Counted from the stretch's first letter, positions 45,448 to 54,697 are shown. The stretch is DNA of 64,000 bases from Desmospora activa DSM 45169 (GCF_003046315.1 NZ_PZZP01000001.1:2170001-2234000); one strand, 5' to 3'. Notes: generated from the letters alone by a model not told the origin. Made by a program: numbers and translations.

Positions 45448-45625
45448 CAAGATCCCTCCTTATTTTTCCACGCCTTAGTCTGGATATCTACAGGGGGTCT
45501 ATACATAGAAATTTAAAATTGCTCAATTTAGTTGGGCCTTGGCAGATGATCATACGACCGGTTATTGAATCATCTGGGTGAAAAGCGTAGAATAGCTTCA
45601 ATCGTTCTTAGCGGAGGGAACCAAT

Positions 45626-46288
45626 ATGCATCTTTTTTTCTTGGGGTTTGCGCTTGCCGCTTCCCCTGGACCCGATTTTTTGTTGATGGCAAAACACACA
45701 CTTACACACGGTCGACGTTATGGGTTTCTCACATTAGCCGGCAATCGACTCAGTTTTACTCTCCATATCGCCTTTGCCCTGATGGGCTTGTCCGTAATCC
45801 TGCAACAATCAGCCGTATTGTTCTCGATCATAAAAACCCTTGGAGCTTTGTATCTGATTTACCTGGGTCTCATGAGCCTGATTAACTTTCGTCATAAAAA
45901 GATTCAAATTCGTTCCGACAAACACGAACTGACTCCGTTAAAAGCGTTTCAAAGCGGCTTTTTAAGCAATTTTCTCAATCCAAAAGTAAGCCTCTTTTTC
46001 CTTAGTATATTCCCTCAATTCACCAACACCGAGTACCTGACCGATCACCCCATGTGGGTGGCCACCATCTTCTTCTTGGGAAATTGTTGTTGGTATGTTC
46101 CTGTCATCTTTATGATCGGCTTCAACAAGGTACGACAAGCCCTCACCCGGTTCCAACGAACATTGGATCTCGCATTTGGAGTCTTTTTTGTGCTTGTTGG
46201 GTTATCTATGATCAGCGAAGAGATTACAAAAGCGAAAGATAAACTATTGGAATCCACTAATCATTATATTTTCAGGATTTCAACTTAA
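45626..46288 (+). CDS. LysE/RhtB-family amino acid exporter
   Basis: The 220-residue protein has six membrane segments and the LysE signature LAASPGPDFLLMAKHTLTHG near the start. GALYLIYLGLMSL and SGFLSNFLNPKVSLFFLSIFPQF follow. It exports amino acids or related metabolites; the substrate is not clear. The ATG has GGAGG 8 bases upstream. Confidence 0.9.
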   Translation: MHLFFLGFALAASPGPDFLLMAKHTLTHGRRYGFLTLAGNRLSFTLHIAFALMGLSVILQQSAVLFSIIKTLGALYLIYLGLMSLINFRHKKIQIRSDKHELTPLKAFQSGFLSNFLNPKVSLFFLSIFPQFTNTEYLTDHPMWVATIFFLGNCCWYVPVIFMIGFNKVRQALTRFQRTLDLAFGVFFVLVGLSMISEEITKAKDKLLESTNHYIFRIST

Positions 46289-46392
46289 AGAGAGTTTTCC
46301 CGAGATACGAGATCTCCTTATGCGTAGGGAGACCGCGGGTTACTTAAATCCATACATCGTTTTCCGCAGTCAGATCCCCTTTTGCATAACCT

Positions 46393-46657
46393 TTAGGCGA
46401 TTCCAAGAAAGGAAATAAAAGCAACATTCAGACGAATCACTTCCTCTTCCAGGCTTAAAGGCTGCTTTCGTGGTCGTCCTCTTCCTACTCCCATTTCTTT
46501 TCCACGCTTTTCCTCCAGACCTACCCAACCCTCATCTCACAATCTTGTCGCATGAAAGGTCTTCTTGCAATGGCACAATAACTGTTTCCTTTCAGACTAT
46601 TCTTTCACTGCCAATATGGTTTATTTCCATTGTATAGGTCTTTCGTATTTTTCCCAT
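46393..46657 (-). pseudogene. IS3-family orfA remnant (broken)
   Basis: A start MGKIRKTYTME at 46657 follows GGAGGGG. The frame is broken by stops and then continues in another phase as GVGRGRPRKQPLSLEEEVIRL, the pattern of IS3-type OrfA. No orfB is present. The copy is dead. Confidence 0.5.
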
Positions 46658-46699
46658 GAGAAAATCCCCTCCAGGTTAACAGTATCCGGCTTGCTTTTT

Positions 46700-46726
46700 A
46701 CTGTCTACCTAAAGGGGATAATATCA
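46700..46726 (-). mobile_element. Left terminal end of degraded IS3-like element
   Basis: On the minus strand TGATATTATCCCC, TTTAGGTAGACAGT stands at the expected distance before the orfA remnant and looks like an IS3-family terminal repeat. It lies about 30 bases past the stop of the beta-helix gene. The other end is not recognisable. Confidence 0.45.
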
Positions 46727-46754
46727 TACTTCCCTCCCGGTTTTTTTGTGCCAT

Positions 46755-47939
46755 TTATCGTGCACTTGAACACCAGTGGAGATTGGAGTTTTCCCGTGTG
46801 ATATTGCGATTGGCGATGTTCGAACCGACGCAAGGGCTCCAACGGATGTCAGTATTTCGTACGGTCAAGTTTTGTAGGGTGATGTCCCGTGACGGTGGAA
46901 ATTCGTCCCGGGCGGCGATTCGGATTTCACCGCCACCATCCACAGTGCCGGACTGACGAGCAATGTTTACGTTGTAACAGTTCTCAATCAAAATGGCGTT
47001 GCCGCCGGTACGCTGGATATCCACCTGATTGATCTCAACACCTCCGCTTTCGGAAACGCAGAAAATTCCTCGACCGCCGCCGACGGCTTTGACGCTACCG
47101 ATGCGGATGTTGGTGGGATAGCTGTCTCCCACACGGCCATTACGATTTGCAAATCGCAACGCAGCGTAACCCGTGCCGGTACCAGCACCGTCAGCGTCGA
47201 TCCTGTCCACGGTGGCATTGATGGTGTCGTTTAGAAGCAATCCTGAACCACCTGTGTTGCGCGCTGTCACTCTATTGATGGTTAGACCGTCCACCCCATA
47301 CGTTTCCACTCCGTGTGAACCTGTTCCAGAAACATACACCTGATCGATATGGATGTTGCGCGAACGGACGCTGCGGTCACCATGATTGTCGATACGGACA
47401 CCCAGACCGCTGGAGACGCGGATTCCGATATCCCCGAGAACGACATTTTCAACGTTACGCATAAAGATCCCATATAAGGGACCGCCGGTTATGTTTAGAT
47501 AGCGTACCTCAATATCCCGTACACCCCGGGCATAAATGGGAGCGTTATCACCAGAGCCGGAACCGCTTACATGAATGGTCCCGCAAACATCGATTCCCGT
47601 GTAGCTGCGCAACGAGATTCGTGAATTGGCACTCATGGAACCATCACCGCGCACCAGTACCCACTCTTTGGAAGTTCGTCCCGAGGAGAGACTGTCGATT
47701 GCAGCTTGTACCGCCGCCACCATATCACTGCCGCTGTATACGGTTCTACTACCGTTACGTGCGGTCCAGGTGCTGCCGCTGTTGGTTACTTCCGCGTTAT
47801 AAGAGGGGCGGTCGCCGCAAGCGGCAAAAGCGGGTTGCTCATAGCCCACTAAGATCATCGAAACGATCAGCGCAATAATCGTCATGCCTACGACACCTTT
47901 CAAACATCGACGCCATCGAGATACATCCGCTTTCCACAT
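46755..47939 (-). CDS. Secreted right-handed beta-helix protein
   Basis: The 394-residue protein has a signal peptide (VVGMTIIALIVSMILVG, cleavage near AFA-A at residue 39). Repeated strands follow, such as VRDIEVRYLNITGG, NVENVVLGDIGIRV, RNIHIDQVYVSGTG and VDGLTINRVTARNTG. These are pectate-lyase-like coils of a parallel beta-helix. Such proteins bind or cut polysaccharides; no catalytic triad could be assigned. Cysteines occur near both ends. The IS remnant lies directly downstream and may have removed its terminator. Confidence 0.75.
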   Translation of the reverse strand: MWKADVSRWRRCLKGVVGMTIIALIVSMILVGYEQPAFAACGDRPSYNAEVTNSGSTWTARNGSRTVYSGSDMVAAVQAAIDSLSSGRTSKEWVLVRGDGSMSANSRISLRSYTGIDVCGTIHVSGSGSGDNAPIYARGVRDIEVRYLNITGGPLYGIFMRNVENVVLGDIGIRVSSGLGVRIDNHGDRSVRSRNIHIDQVYVSGTGSHGVETYGVDGLTINRVTARNTGGSGLLLNDTINATVDRIDADGAGTGTGYAALRFANRNGRVGDSYPTNIRIGSVKAVGGGRGIFCVSESGGVEINQVDIQRTGGNAILIENCYNVNIARQSGTVDGGGEIRIAARDEFPPSRDITLQNLTVRNTDIRWSPCVGSNIANRNITRENSNLHWCSSAR

Positions 47940-48368
47940 GTTCTTAACTAACCTCCTTATTGGTCTGGTGCATCAATGGCGGTAGGCCATCTCCGCCATA
48001 CGTGGGATTACTCGTGTTTTACCAACTATTTTCTGTCGTTTTGTTCACATCCTGTTAAATATGTCAGCTCTCACTCGTACAAGCAATCTCCCTCGTTTAT
48101 GAACCTGTTTGGGCATGAGAAAGCAACCGATGAAAAATTGACAACAACAGGCCCACACTCAAAAACAAAGGAGAGTGCTTCCTTTTTTAATTGACTGAAA
48201 ATACAATCAAATATCATTACAAAATTAATTCTACACGACACACCTTATCGCCTTTTCTTTTCATAAAAAAATGGCCAGGTTTTATCTCTGTCTGGAGATA
48301 TATAATCATCCAGAGATGCTCATGATAAAGAAAATAACAATCATTTTTGTCATTCTTCAAAGGAGGAA
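47940..48368. other. Intergenic region before ger operon
   Basis: No gene is seen in these 429 bases. CATGATA near 48321-48327 with an upstream GATATATAAT could be a forespore (SigG-type) promoter, but the match is weak. A small hairpin AAAGGA / TCCTTT lies near 48170-48186. Confidence 0.3.
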
Positions 48369-49481
48369 ATGGTTATATCTATATCTACACGAATCGGGAT
48401 CCTGCCAGTATCGCTCCTGTTCATTGCTTCAATCGGAGTCTTTAATCACGTTATCCTTTTACCATCTATCCTGGAAAAAGCCGGACGAGATGCCTGGATA
48501 TCTGTTTTGCTAACGGGCATTCTTTATGTTCTGTGGCTCTTACTTCTCGGTCGGGAACTATCCAAAACGGATAATATTCCCGTCATTAAGCATATTGAAG
48601 ACGGGATTGGTCGATTACCTGCGCTCCTAATACGTCTTTTGCTGAGTGGGATTTTGTTTCTTAACACGTATATTACGTTAAAAGACACTGTAACGTGGAC
48701 GCAGGTCTCGTACCTCGTAGAAACGCCCACCAGCGTCATTCTGATCCTATTCGCCTCTCTCTGCTTGGTCGCAGCTGCGTTGGGTTTGGAGTCGATTGCC
48801 ATTGCCAATGGAATACTCCTGCCTTTTGTGATTTTATTTGGCATCTTTGTGGCGTCAGGTAATTTCCCTAAAAAGGATTATTCCCTGCTGTGGCCCGTTC
48901 TTCAACACGGTCCCATGCCGATTCTGAAAGGGATGCTGTATTCAGGTATCGGATTGGCGGAAGTTATTTATATCCTGTTTATTCGCCACTATTTTAGTGG
49001 TCCGATGAAACGTCTACAACTCGTGATTACGGGTGTTATTCTCGTTATGCTTACTTTTGGGCCTTTGACAGGATCGATTGCAATTTTTGGACCAGAGACG
49101 GCGGCCGAACAACGTTATCCTGCCTTTGAACAATGGCAGATGTTTTCCCTCGGGGGATATGTAGAACACGTCGATTTTCTATCCATTTATCAATGGCTTA
49201 CCGGTTCATTAATCCGTATTTCCTTCGGGTTGTGGTTGTTAGTGGATATATGGGGAATAAGAAAACGCCGTGCACGCATCGGATCATTGGGAGGATTAAT
49301 GATAATTCTGTTGATTTTATGCCGTTATCCTTCCAGCGATATTACTTTTTGGAATCAAGTCGTCAATGTGTGGTCCCCGCTTTCCTTCGCCGCATTAGTG
49401 TTGTTGACGTTGCTCAGCCTTGTATTTCTCGCAATCGGAAAAAGAAGGTCATCGAACCATAAGGAGAAAATAGTGACATGA
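48369..49481 (+). CDS. Spore germinant receptor B subunit (GerAB/GerKB type)
   Basis: The 370-residue protein has about ten membrane segments and belongs to the spore permease family. GVFNHVILLPSILEKAGRDAW, SLLWPVLQHGPMPILKG and the end block FWNQVVNVWSPLSF fit. It forms the ligand-binding channel-like subunit of a germinant receptor. AAAGGAGG stands only two bases before the ATG, so the start may be wrong. It overlaps the next gene by four bases. Confidence 0.87.
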   Translation: MVISISTRIGILPVSLLFIASIGVFNHVILLPSILEKAGRDAWISVLLTGILYVLWLLLLGRELSKTDNIPVIKHIEDGIGRLPALLIRLLLSGILFLNTYITLKDTVTWTQVSYLVETPTSVILILFASLCLVAAALGLESIAIANGILLPFVILFGIFVASGNFPKKDYSLLWPVLQHGPMPILKGMLYSGIGLAEVIYILFIRHYFSGPMKRLQLVITGVILVMLTFGPLTGSIAIFGPETAAEQRYPAFEQWQMFSLGGYVEHVDFLSIYQWLTGSLIRISFGLWLLVDIWGIRKRRARIGSLGGLMIILLILCRYPSSDITFWNQVVNVWSPLSFAALVLLTLLSLVFLAIGKRRSSNHKEKIVT

Positions 49482-51004
49482 AACGACGTCGGCTCTACCG
49501 CGACAAGCGGCCGAAAACAAAGACTTTCCCGAAATCAGCTGATCCATCGACCATTGCTGCCGATTTAGATGCAGTGGAGATTTGGCTGAAGGAGCAGTTA
49601 AATTCCCACGATGATGTCCATTTTCAACGCCGGGAATGGCCGAATTTAAGGGAAAAGGCGGCTGTCCTGCTTGTTTATTGCCAAGGAATGAGTAGTCAGG
49701 AAAAGGTTAACCGCGAGGCAATCCCAGCCTTAATCCGCTGGTTTGAACAAGGGGCAAATCCAAGTGGGAAGGGATTAGGTTTCGAACCCGTGCATACACT
49801 GGGATCCATCGAAGCCGCAGTGGACCGCATCTTTCAAGGAGAGCTGGTCGTTTTCATCGATGGGTGGGATCGTGCTCTTAGTCTGGATGTAGCAGATCCA
49901 CCACAACGCCAGACAGAGGAAAGCCCTATAGAGCCAACTGTGCGCGGAGCACGAGACGCGTTTACCGAATCGGTCGTCACCAATGTTTCACTGATCCGAA
50001 AACGATTGCGTGGACCTTCCCTTTGTATGGAACAGTTGACGGTGGGCAAGCGAAGTCATACTTCCGTGGCTTTGATGTATATAAGGGACGTAATCCGTCC
50101 CGATGTGATAGAAGCTCTTCGTTCGCGGATAAAGGAATTGGAGTTGGACGATCTTGATTCCAGCGCTTCACTAGAAAAATGGCTGATCCAGCCCTCTATG
50201 AATTTTTTTCCCGTGTTAGACTACACTGCCCGCCCAGACTTTGTAACTGCTGCCTTGTTGCGCGGGCGTGCCTGTTTAGTGGTAGACGGCTCCCCCTCGG
50301 TGCTGATCGCCCCAATCCAGTTAATGGAGTTATTGAAAAGCGGGGAGGATAATCAGTTTTCTTCGATATTTATCCCTTTCCAATTTGCCCTTCGGTGGAT
50401 CGGTTTATTTATCGCCGTATTTCTGCCGGGATTTTATGTTGCTTTGACCTCCTTTCATCAGGATCAAATCCCATTTCCCCTTCTGTCTACTTTTGTCCAA
50501 TCTACTCAGGGCGTTCCATTCCCCACTCCACTGGAAGTATTTATCATGCTCGTGCTCTTTGAGTTGTTCAAAGAGGCCGGATTACGGCTGCCCAGTCCGA
50601 TCGGACAGACTTTATCCGTGGTGGGAGGCTTGATAATCGGAGATGCGTCGATCCGCTCCGGTTTGACTAGCCCCAGTACAGTGGTAGCGATAGCCATTGC
50701 TGTCGTGGCCAGCTTCACCCTCGATAATCTTAATCTAAACGGAGCAGTCAGTTTACTACGAATGGGCGTTCTTTTATTCTCGTCTCTCTTTGGTTTATTG
50801 GGTTTTTTTGTCATTTTGTTCACGATCACTCTTTATCTGTCCTGGTTAAAACCCTTCGGTCTTCCTTATCTCGCCCCGATCTCTCCTCTGTCATGGAAAG
50901 ATCTTCTTCAGGGGTGTTTCGGACACCGAATGCTGTCCAGGCGTCCTTCGATATTAAAACCCAGAGACACAACCCGGGCGAGAGAAAGGGGCAACCAAAG
51001 ATGA
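49478..51004 (+). CDS. Spore germinant receptor A subunit (GerAA/GerKA type)
   Basis: The 508-residue protein has a large soluble N-terminal part with the GerA block LVVFIDGWDRALSLDV and VRGARDAFTESVVTNVSLIRKRLR. RPDFVTAALLRGRACLVVDGSPSVLIAP follows, then about five membrane segments ending near residue 465. It starts by ATGA overlap with the B subunit gene and ends by ATGA overlap with the C subunit gene. The gene order B-A-C differs from the common A-B-C. Confidence 0.92.
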   Translation: MKRRRLYRDKRPKTKTFPKSADPSTIAADLDAVEIWLKEQLNSHDDVHFQRREWPNLREKAAVLLVYCQGMSSQEKVNREAIPALIRWFEQGANPSGKGLGFEPVHTLGSIEAAVDRIFQGELVVFIDGWDRALSLDVADPPQRQTEESPIEPTVRGARDAFTESVVTNVSLIRKRLRGPSLCMEQLTVGKRSHTSVALMYIRDVIRPDVIEALRSRIKELELDDLDSSASLEKWLIQPSMNFFPVLDYTARPDFVTAALLRGRACLVVDGSPSVLIAPIQLMELLKSGEDNQFSSIFIPFQFALRWIGLFIAVFLPGFYVALTSFHQDQIPFPLLSTFVQSTQGVPFPTPLEVFIMLVLFELFKEAGLRLPSPIGQTLSVVGGLIIGDASIRSGLTSPSTVVAIAIAVVASFTLDNLNLNGAVSLLRMGVLLFSSLFGLLGFFVILFTITLYLSWLKPFGLPYLAPISPLSWKDLLQGCFGHRMLSRRPSILKPRDTTRARERGNQR

Positions 51005-52167
51005 AAATACTACGTGTATTGCTGGTTCTGATGGGCATCACATCGCTGCTAGTGGCGTCCGGGTGTTGGAACTACAAAGAGATGTCGAATCTGTATTACA
51101 TCACTGCAGTCGGCATCGATTGGAACCGAGGGGCTTACGATATATACGCTCAGATTAGTGATTTTAGCACTGTCGCAGGACCGGAAGGAGAAGGTAACGG
51201 CGATTCAACAAAACGTTTTTGGACCGTGCATGGACGTGGAATCACGTTGGATGCAGCGGCTCATGACTTATATGCCCACGTTGACGGCTATATACGCTGG
51301 GGACATGTTACAGTGATCCTACTTTCAGAACGGGTTCTAAAACACGGCTTCAGGGATATAATCGATCTATGGAATCGCTTTTATGAAAATCGTTATACCC
51401 CCTGGGTTTTTGCAACAGACGAATCCCTGACCAAAATATTAACCAATCCTCCTGTCGTTTTTGATTCGCCACTCAACATGCAATTGCAGAATCCTTACTC
51501 CGAGTATCAGCAGCGATCGTACATTCCACCTGTACGCTATTTCGAATGGGTCCGAAACATTCGAGAACCTGGCAGAACTCAAAATATCCCCGGGCTTCGA
51601 ATGGTGGGGGAATGGATGACCCACAAAGGAAAACGGGCAACGATGCTAGAAATTGATCATATTTACAACACCCACAAACACCATATGTTGGCGAAGATGG
51701 AAGCATCCGATCTGATGGGAATGCGCTGGATAACTCCGCAAATGATCCAGTCTCATCTTAACCTTCAGAAAGACGGTCAATCCGTCGCCGACCTAATCGT
51801 GAAAAATCCAAAAGTGCAGATCACTCCATATGTAGGAAAAAACGGTTATCCTCGATATGATATTGATGTAGACGCGGAGGCGACGATCATTAGTTTAAAA
51901 AAACCACTCAGTCTGGAAAAGATAAAGAGGCTATCCCAGCAAACGATTGCCGATCAAATTCATTTCACTCAACGGCAGGCTTTATCCAAACGATGCGATG
52001 TTTATAACTTGTCTTATCACTTTTTTTATCAAAACCCCAAAGCCTGGAATCAATTAAACAAGAAAGGGAAGATGATCCTCCGTACCAATTCTCTAGGGAA
52101 GATTAAGGTAGAAGTCAAGATCACAACAAGTGGTAAGTCTAAGATTCACACGATGAGCAAGAAATAA
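51001..52167 (+). CDS. Spore germinant receptor C subunit lipoprotein (GerAC type)
   Basis: The 388-residue protein starts at ATG 51001, overlapping the A-subunit stop. It has a lipoprotein signal with Cys22 (LLVASGCWNYKE). WNYKEMSNLYYITAVGIDW, RGITLDAAAHDLY, GHVTVILLSERVL and DLIVKNPKVQITPYV are GerAC blocks. It should be displayed on the outer side of the inner spore membrane. It completes a three-gene receptor operon. Confidence 0.92.
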   Translation: MKILRVLLVLMGITSLLVASGCWNYKEMSNLYYITAVGIDWNRGAYDIYAQISDFSTVAGPEGEGNGDSTKRFWTVHGRGITLDAAAHDLYAHVDGYIRWGHVTVILLSERVLKHGFRDIIDLWNRFYENRYTPWVFATDESLTKILTNPPVVFDSPLNMQLQNPYSEYQQRSYIPPVRYFEWVRNIREPGRTQNIPGLRMVGEWMTHKGKRATMLEIDHIYNTHKHHMLAKMEASDLMGMRWITPQMIQSHLNLQKDGQSVADLIVKNPKVQITPYVGKNGYPRYDIDVDAEATIISLKKPLSLEKIKRLSQQTIADQIHFTQRQALSKRCDVYNLSYHFFYQNPKAWNQLNKKGKMILRTNSLGKIKVEVKITTSGKSKIHTMSKK

Positions 52168-52284
52168 TTATGCGTGGTGTAAAACGGAAAACGTAAAGAA
52201 AGCTCCTGTGTACTTAATGCCACCTATAAGTCCAGACAATTATGCGGCAAATGAAGCGAAAGATTTTCGAAAAAGCTAAGTTAG

Positions 52285-52308
52285 ACCCCTCAAAATCGGG
52301 AGGGTTTT
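52285..52308 (+). terminator. Terminator of ger operon
   Basis: CCCTC and GAGGG with loop AAAATCGG are followed by TTTT. The stem is short. Confidence 0.5.
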
Positions 52309-52502
52309 CCCTCTAGTGAGTCTGCTGCCACCGCCGCTGCCTCATCGTCTACCATCTCGATCTTTAACTGTTTGCCAAACGTTCGCGCAATCTTATTTAG
52401 GTATTCAGCTGATATATTTTCCATATTTTTATCCGACTGATAACGCTTTGTGTAGTCCCTAGCCGCTCGGCCAAGTCTTTCTGTGTCGGATTACTCAATT
52501 AT
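52290..52502 (-). pseudogene. Broken XRE-family antitoxin-like gene
   Basis: The minus strand reads SNPTQKDLAERLGTTQSVISR, an XRE helix-turn-helix. It then shifts frame and continues SDKNMENISAEYLNKIARTF and GKQLKIEMVDD up to a TGA at 52292-52290. The N-terminus is cut by a stop. This resembles HigA/RelB-associated XRE antitoxins; no toxin gene is adjacent. Confidence 0.6.
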
Positions 52503-52524
52503 GTAATAATATTGTTGCACCCAT

Positions 52525-52546
52525 GAAAAAGCACCCGGGTGGGTGC
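52525..52546 (-). terminator. Terminator after PH-SHOCT gene
   Basis: On the minus strand GCACCC and GGGTGC with loop ACCC are followed by TTTTTC. Confidence 0.75.
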
Positions 52547-52568
52547 CTATCGAATGATGCCCTATAAA

Positions 52569-53096
52569 TTAAGACCCAAGAATTTTCTTCTTCTGATCCT
52601 GAAACTCTTCTTCCGTCAAGATCCCTTGATTTTTTAACTCAGCCAGTTGTTTGAGTTGTTCCACCGGACTAGAATACCCCCCCGATGGTTGAGGATTAGT
52701 TGTTTCGTTCTCTTTCGCCTGTTCAATGTGATTCCGTACCCACTCGGCGAATGAGCGGACGGCCATTTTGTCCACTTGCCCTATTTTCCCCTTATTCCCG
52801 CTTGCATAAAAGGTCAATTCACCGAAGATAATTCCCGTCGTATACTGGATAGAAGAAATCTTATCATATGGGAAATCCTCCACCGTCAACGAAAAAAAGC
52901 CCTTGTCAATAAAAATAAGACGTTTGTTGGTAGCGACTAGTATTCCTTGCTTGTGTTGATAAACACCTTGAACTGCTTTTTCGGGAATCTCGTTTTCCCA
53001 AAGAATCCCCGGCAATTCTTTAATCTCTTTCCGAACCAACCACTTGAAATCGAGATTTTTTATAGCCTCTTCCAGCTTCTGATTTGACACTTTCAT
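52569..53096 (-). CDS. PH-like domain plus SHOCT domain protein
   Basis: The 175-residue protein has a bacterial PH-like domain at about residues 30-125 (GILVATNKRLIFIDKGFFSLTVEDFPYDKISSIQY is split over two strands). A C-terminal SHOCT motif follows: LKQLAELKNQGILTEEEFQ, then KKKIL. Similar Bacillus proteins (YokE type) often come from prophages. A GTG two codons inside (53090) has better spacing to GGGAGG than the ATG. Function is unknown. Confidence 0.78.
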   Translation of the reverse strand: MKVSNQKLEEAIKNLDFKWLVRKEIKELPGILWENEIPEKAVQGVYQHKQGILVATNKRLIFIDKGFFSLTVEDFPYDKISSIQYTTGIIFGELTFYASGNKGKIGQVDKMAVRSFAEWVRNHIEQAKENETTNPQPSGGYSSPVEQLKQLAELKNQGILTEEEFQDQKKKILGS

Positions 53097-53208
53097 CTCC
53101 TCCCTTCTCTAATATTCGCAATCGAAATGTTTTTTCCTGTCGTAATTTGCAAACAAATGGAGAGGGTTAGAGAATATCCAATTAATAATTGACAAGGAGA
53201 CCTCTTAA

Positions 53209-53568
53209 TTGCTTCTTAGAAAAATTGCATCAGCCTCAATACTTCTTTTATTAACAACGTTCTTCTTCTTTTTCGGATTAGGATCAAACTACCATTATTT
53301 CTGGGTATTTGTGTTGTTTTCAGCGTTATTTATATTTACCTATGGAATACTAACATCTTTTTTAGCTGATAAATTTGCCAAGGGAAACATATGGTTATCA
53401 CTTTTATACCATGCTATAGCTGGTTTTATATTTCCAATTGTTATTTTAACATTAAGCGGCGATCTCCGATTATCAATCTTATTAAGACCAGAAATTCATC
53501 CTTTTGTCTTTTTTGCCTTGTTGTTTTGGTTTATTGATCAAATGGCAAAAAGATTCATCAAAGCATAA
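53209..53568 (+). CDS. Small membrane protein, unknown function
   Basis: The 119-residue protein has about four hydrophobic segments (ILLLLTTFFFFFGLG, FWVFVLFSALFIFTYGI, YHAIAGFIFPIVILTL, FVFFALLFWFID). The start is TTG at 53209 with AAGGAGA eight bases upstream. It is not recognised. A terminator follows. Confidence 0.6.
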   Translation: MLLRKIASASILLLLTTFFFFFGLGSNYHYFWVFVLFSALFIFTYGILTSFLADKFAKGNIWLSLLYHAIAGFIFPIVILTLSGDLRLSILLRPEIHPFVFFALLFWFIDQMAKRFIKA

Positions 53569-53607
53569 TAAAAACCGGCATTTTTATGGTCGATTATGAT
53601 TAATGAC

Positions 53608-53642
53608 AAAGTCTTGCGTCGAAAAGCGACAAGGCTTTTTTT
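53608..53642 (+). terminator. Terminator after membrane protein gene
   Basis: AAGTCTTGCGTCG and GCGACAAGGCTT pair imperfectly around AAAA and are followed by TTTTT. Confidence 0.65.
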
Positions 53643-53796
53643 ATCCACGAAAATGAGTGAGGAAAGGGAAAATGGCCCGTTTTGTGATCCCCTGTTCCTT
53701 TTTTCGAGAGCAACTCCATTTTAAAATCGCCTGCTATCCAGACCGTAACAATCGGCGCGGAGTTACCCCATCCAAATTCATCTTTTAAATCGACGT

Positions 53797-53830
53797 AAAA
53801 AAAAGGGCTGCTGACCTTTGTCAACAGCCT
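53797..53830 (-). terminator. Terminator of sigK
   Basis: On the minus strand GGCTGTTGAC and GGTCAGCAGCC pair around AAA and are followed by eight T, about 65 bases past the sigK stop. Confidence 0.88.
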
Positions 53831-53896
53831 CGGGAAGGTCCGTTATATGAAATCCTCCGCTTCTCTTTATGTAGTTGAATAGGGGGGGAAGAGTCA

Positions 53897-54182
53897 CTAA
53901 GATCCCACGCGATAAAATTCATGAAAAAGCTTAATCAACGCACGCTTTTCGATACGGGAAACATAGGAACGAGAGATACCTAAGGCCTTCGCAATTTCCC
54001 GCTGCGTCTTCTCCTCCAATCCATCCAAGCCAAAGCGATTCCGTATCACTTCCTGCTCTCGTTCATCCAAAATATACAGATGGTTGTATATTTTCTTCTT
54101 CTCAATTTTAAGCTGTACCTCTTCCACGATCTCATCGCGATCGGTTCCCAGAATGTCAATCAGAGTGATTTCGTTCCCCCTC
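53897..54182 (-). CDS. sigK: sigK 3' half (SpoIIIC-like), split by skin element
   Basis: The frame encodes [20 protein letters not shown], then linker and sigma region 4 ([20 protein letters not shown]). It is the C-terminal half of sigma-K, the late mother-cell sigma factor of sporulation. It has no sigma region 2 and no ribosome site; the apparent GTG start lies in the element sequence. The N-terminal half is at 63733-64000 on the same strand. Both halves contain GNEIT in the same phase, so excision of the DNA between them gives ...[18 protein letters not shown]... This is directly visible. That excision occurs in the mother cell is known for Bacillus subtilis and inferred here. Confidence 0.93.
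54168..54182. repeat. Left attachment site of skin element
   Basis: The plus strand has ATTTCGTTCCCC (54168-54179). The right site has ATTTCATTCCCC. The two share ATTTC and TTCCCC and differ by one base between. Crossover must lie in one of these two blocks. Confidence 0.75.
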
Positions 54183-54356
54183 ACCCTTTATCTGTATGTG
54201 AAAGCCGGGGTGTTCCCCCCGGCCCCTCTCTATGTATATATAAGGTCTTGGTCTCTGTCTCTATTTTACCATTTTACAGAAAGGAGGAAAAAATAATTTT
54301 CCACATTCATCCACATTGGTACTTATTGATACGTATCCAGGCGTATTTAACAATAA

Positions 54357-54386
54357 TTGACATCTCAAATCTAAACATATTATTAT
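54357..54386 (+). promoter_or_regulatory. SigA-type promoter for excisionase-like gene
   Basis: TTGACA and TATTAT are separated by 18 bases, 37 bases before the GTG start. Confidence 0.6.
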
Positions 54387-54422
54387 TCAACTCGTCAGAC
54401 GCACAGAAAGGAGCGAAGCGAG

Positions 54423-54605
54423 GTGGTAGTTGATCAAGAGACAAGCCGTTTGATCACGGTAAACGAAGCGGCTGAACGATTGTCGCTCAAACCGGATACA
54501 GTTCGGAAGTGGTTGCGTACTGGTCAACTTGAAGGTGTAAAACTGAAACGGGTATGGCGTGTTCGTGATTCGGACATTGAAAAGATCATTCAAGACGGAA
54601 GATAA
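54423..54605 (+). CDS. Excisionase-like HTH protein
   Basis: The 60-residue protein is a single MerR-like/HTH_17 domain: LITVNEAAERLSLKPDTVRK, WLRTGQLEGVKLKRVWRVRD. Such small proteins bind bent DNA near attachment sites and direct excision, or act as regulators. The start is GTG at 54423, nine bases after AAAGGAG. Its position next to the left end of the element favours a recombination directionality role, but it could equally be left over with the integrase fragment next to it. Confidence 0.8.
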   Translation: MVVDQETSRLITVNEAAERLSLKPDTVRKWLRTGQLEGVKLKRVWRVRDSDIEKIIQDGR

Positions 54606-54697
54606 AAGAAAGTAGTTGGATACGTGAAAAATTGGGGATGGACTTTATTTTTGTTATCACCGTTGATACTACTGTTTTTTCTATTGTGGTTGAGGGG

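Noticed and set aside
53600-53824. 74-codon open frame on the minus strand next to sigK
   Set aside because: It runs through two terminators and has no ribosome site.
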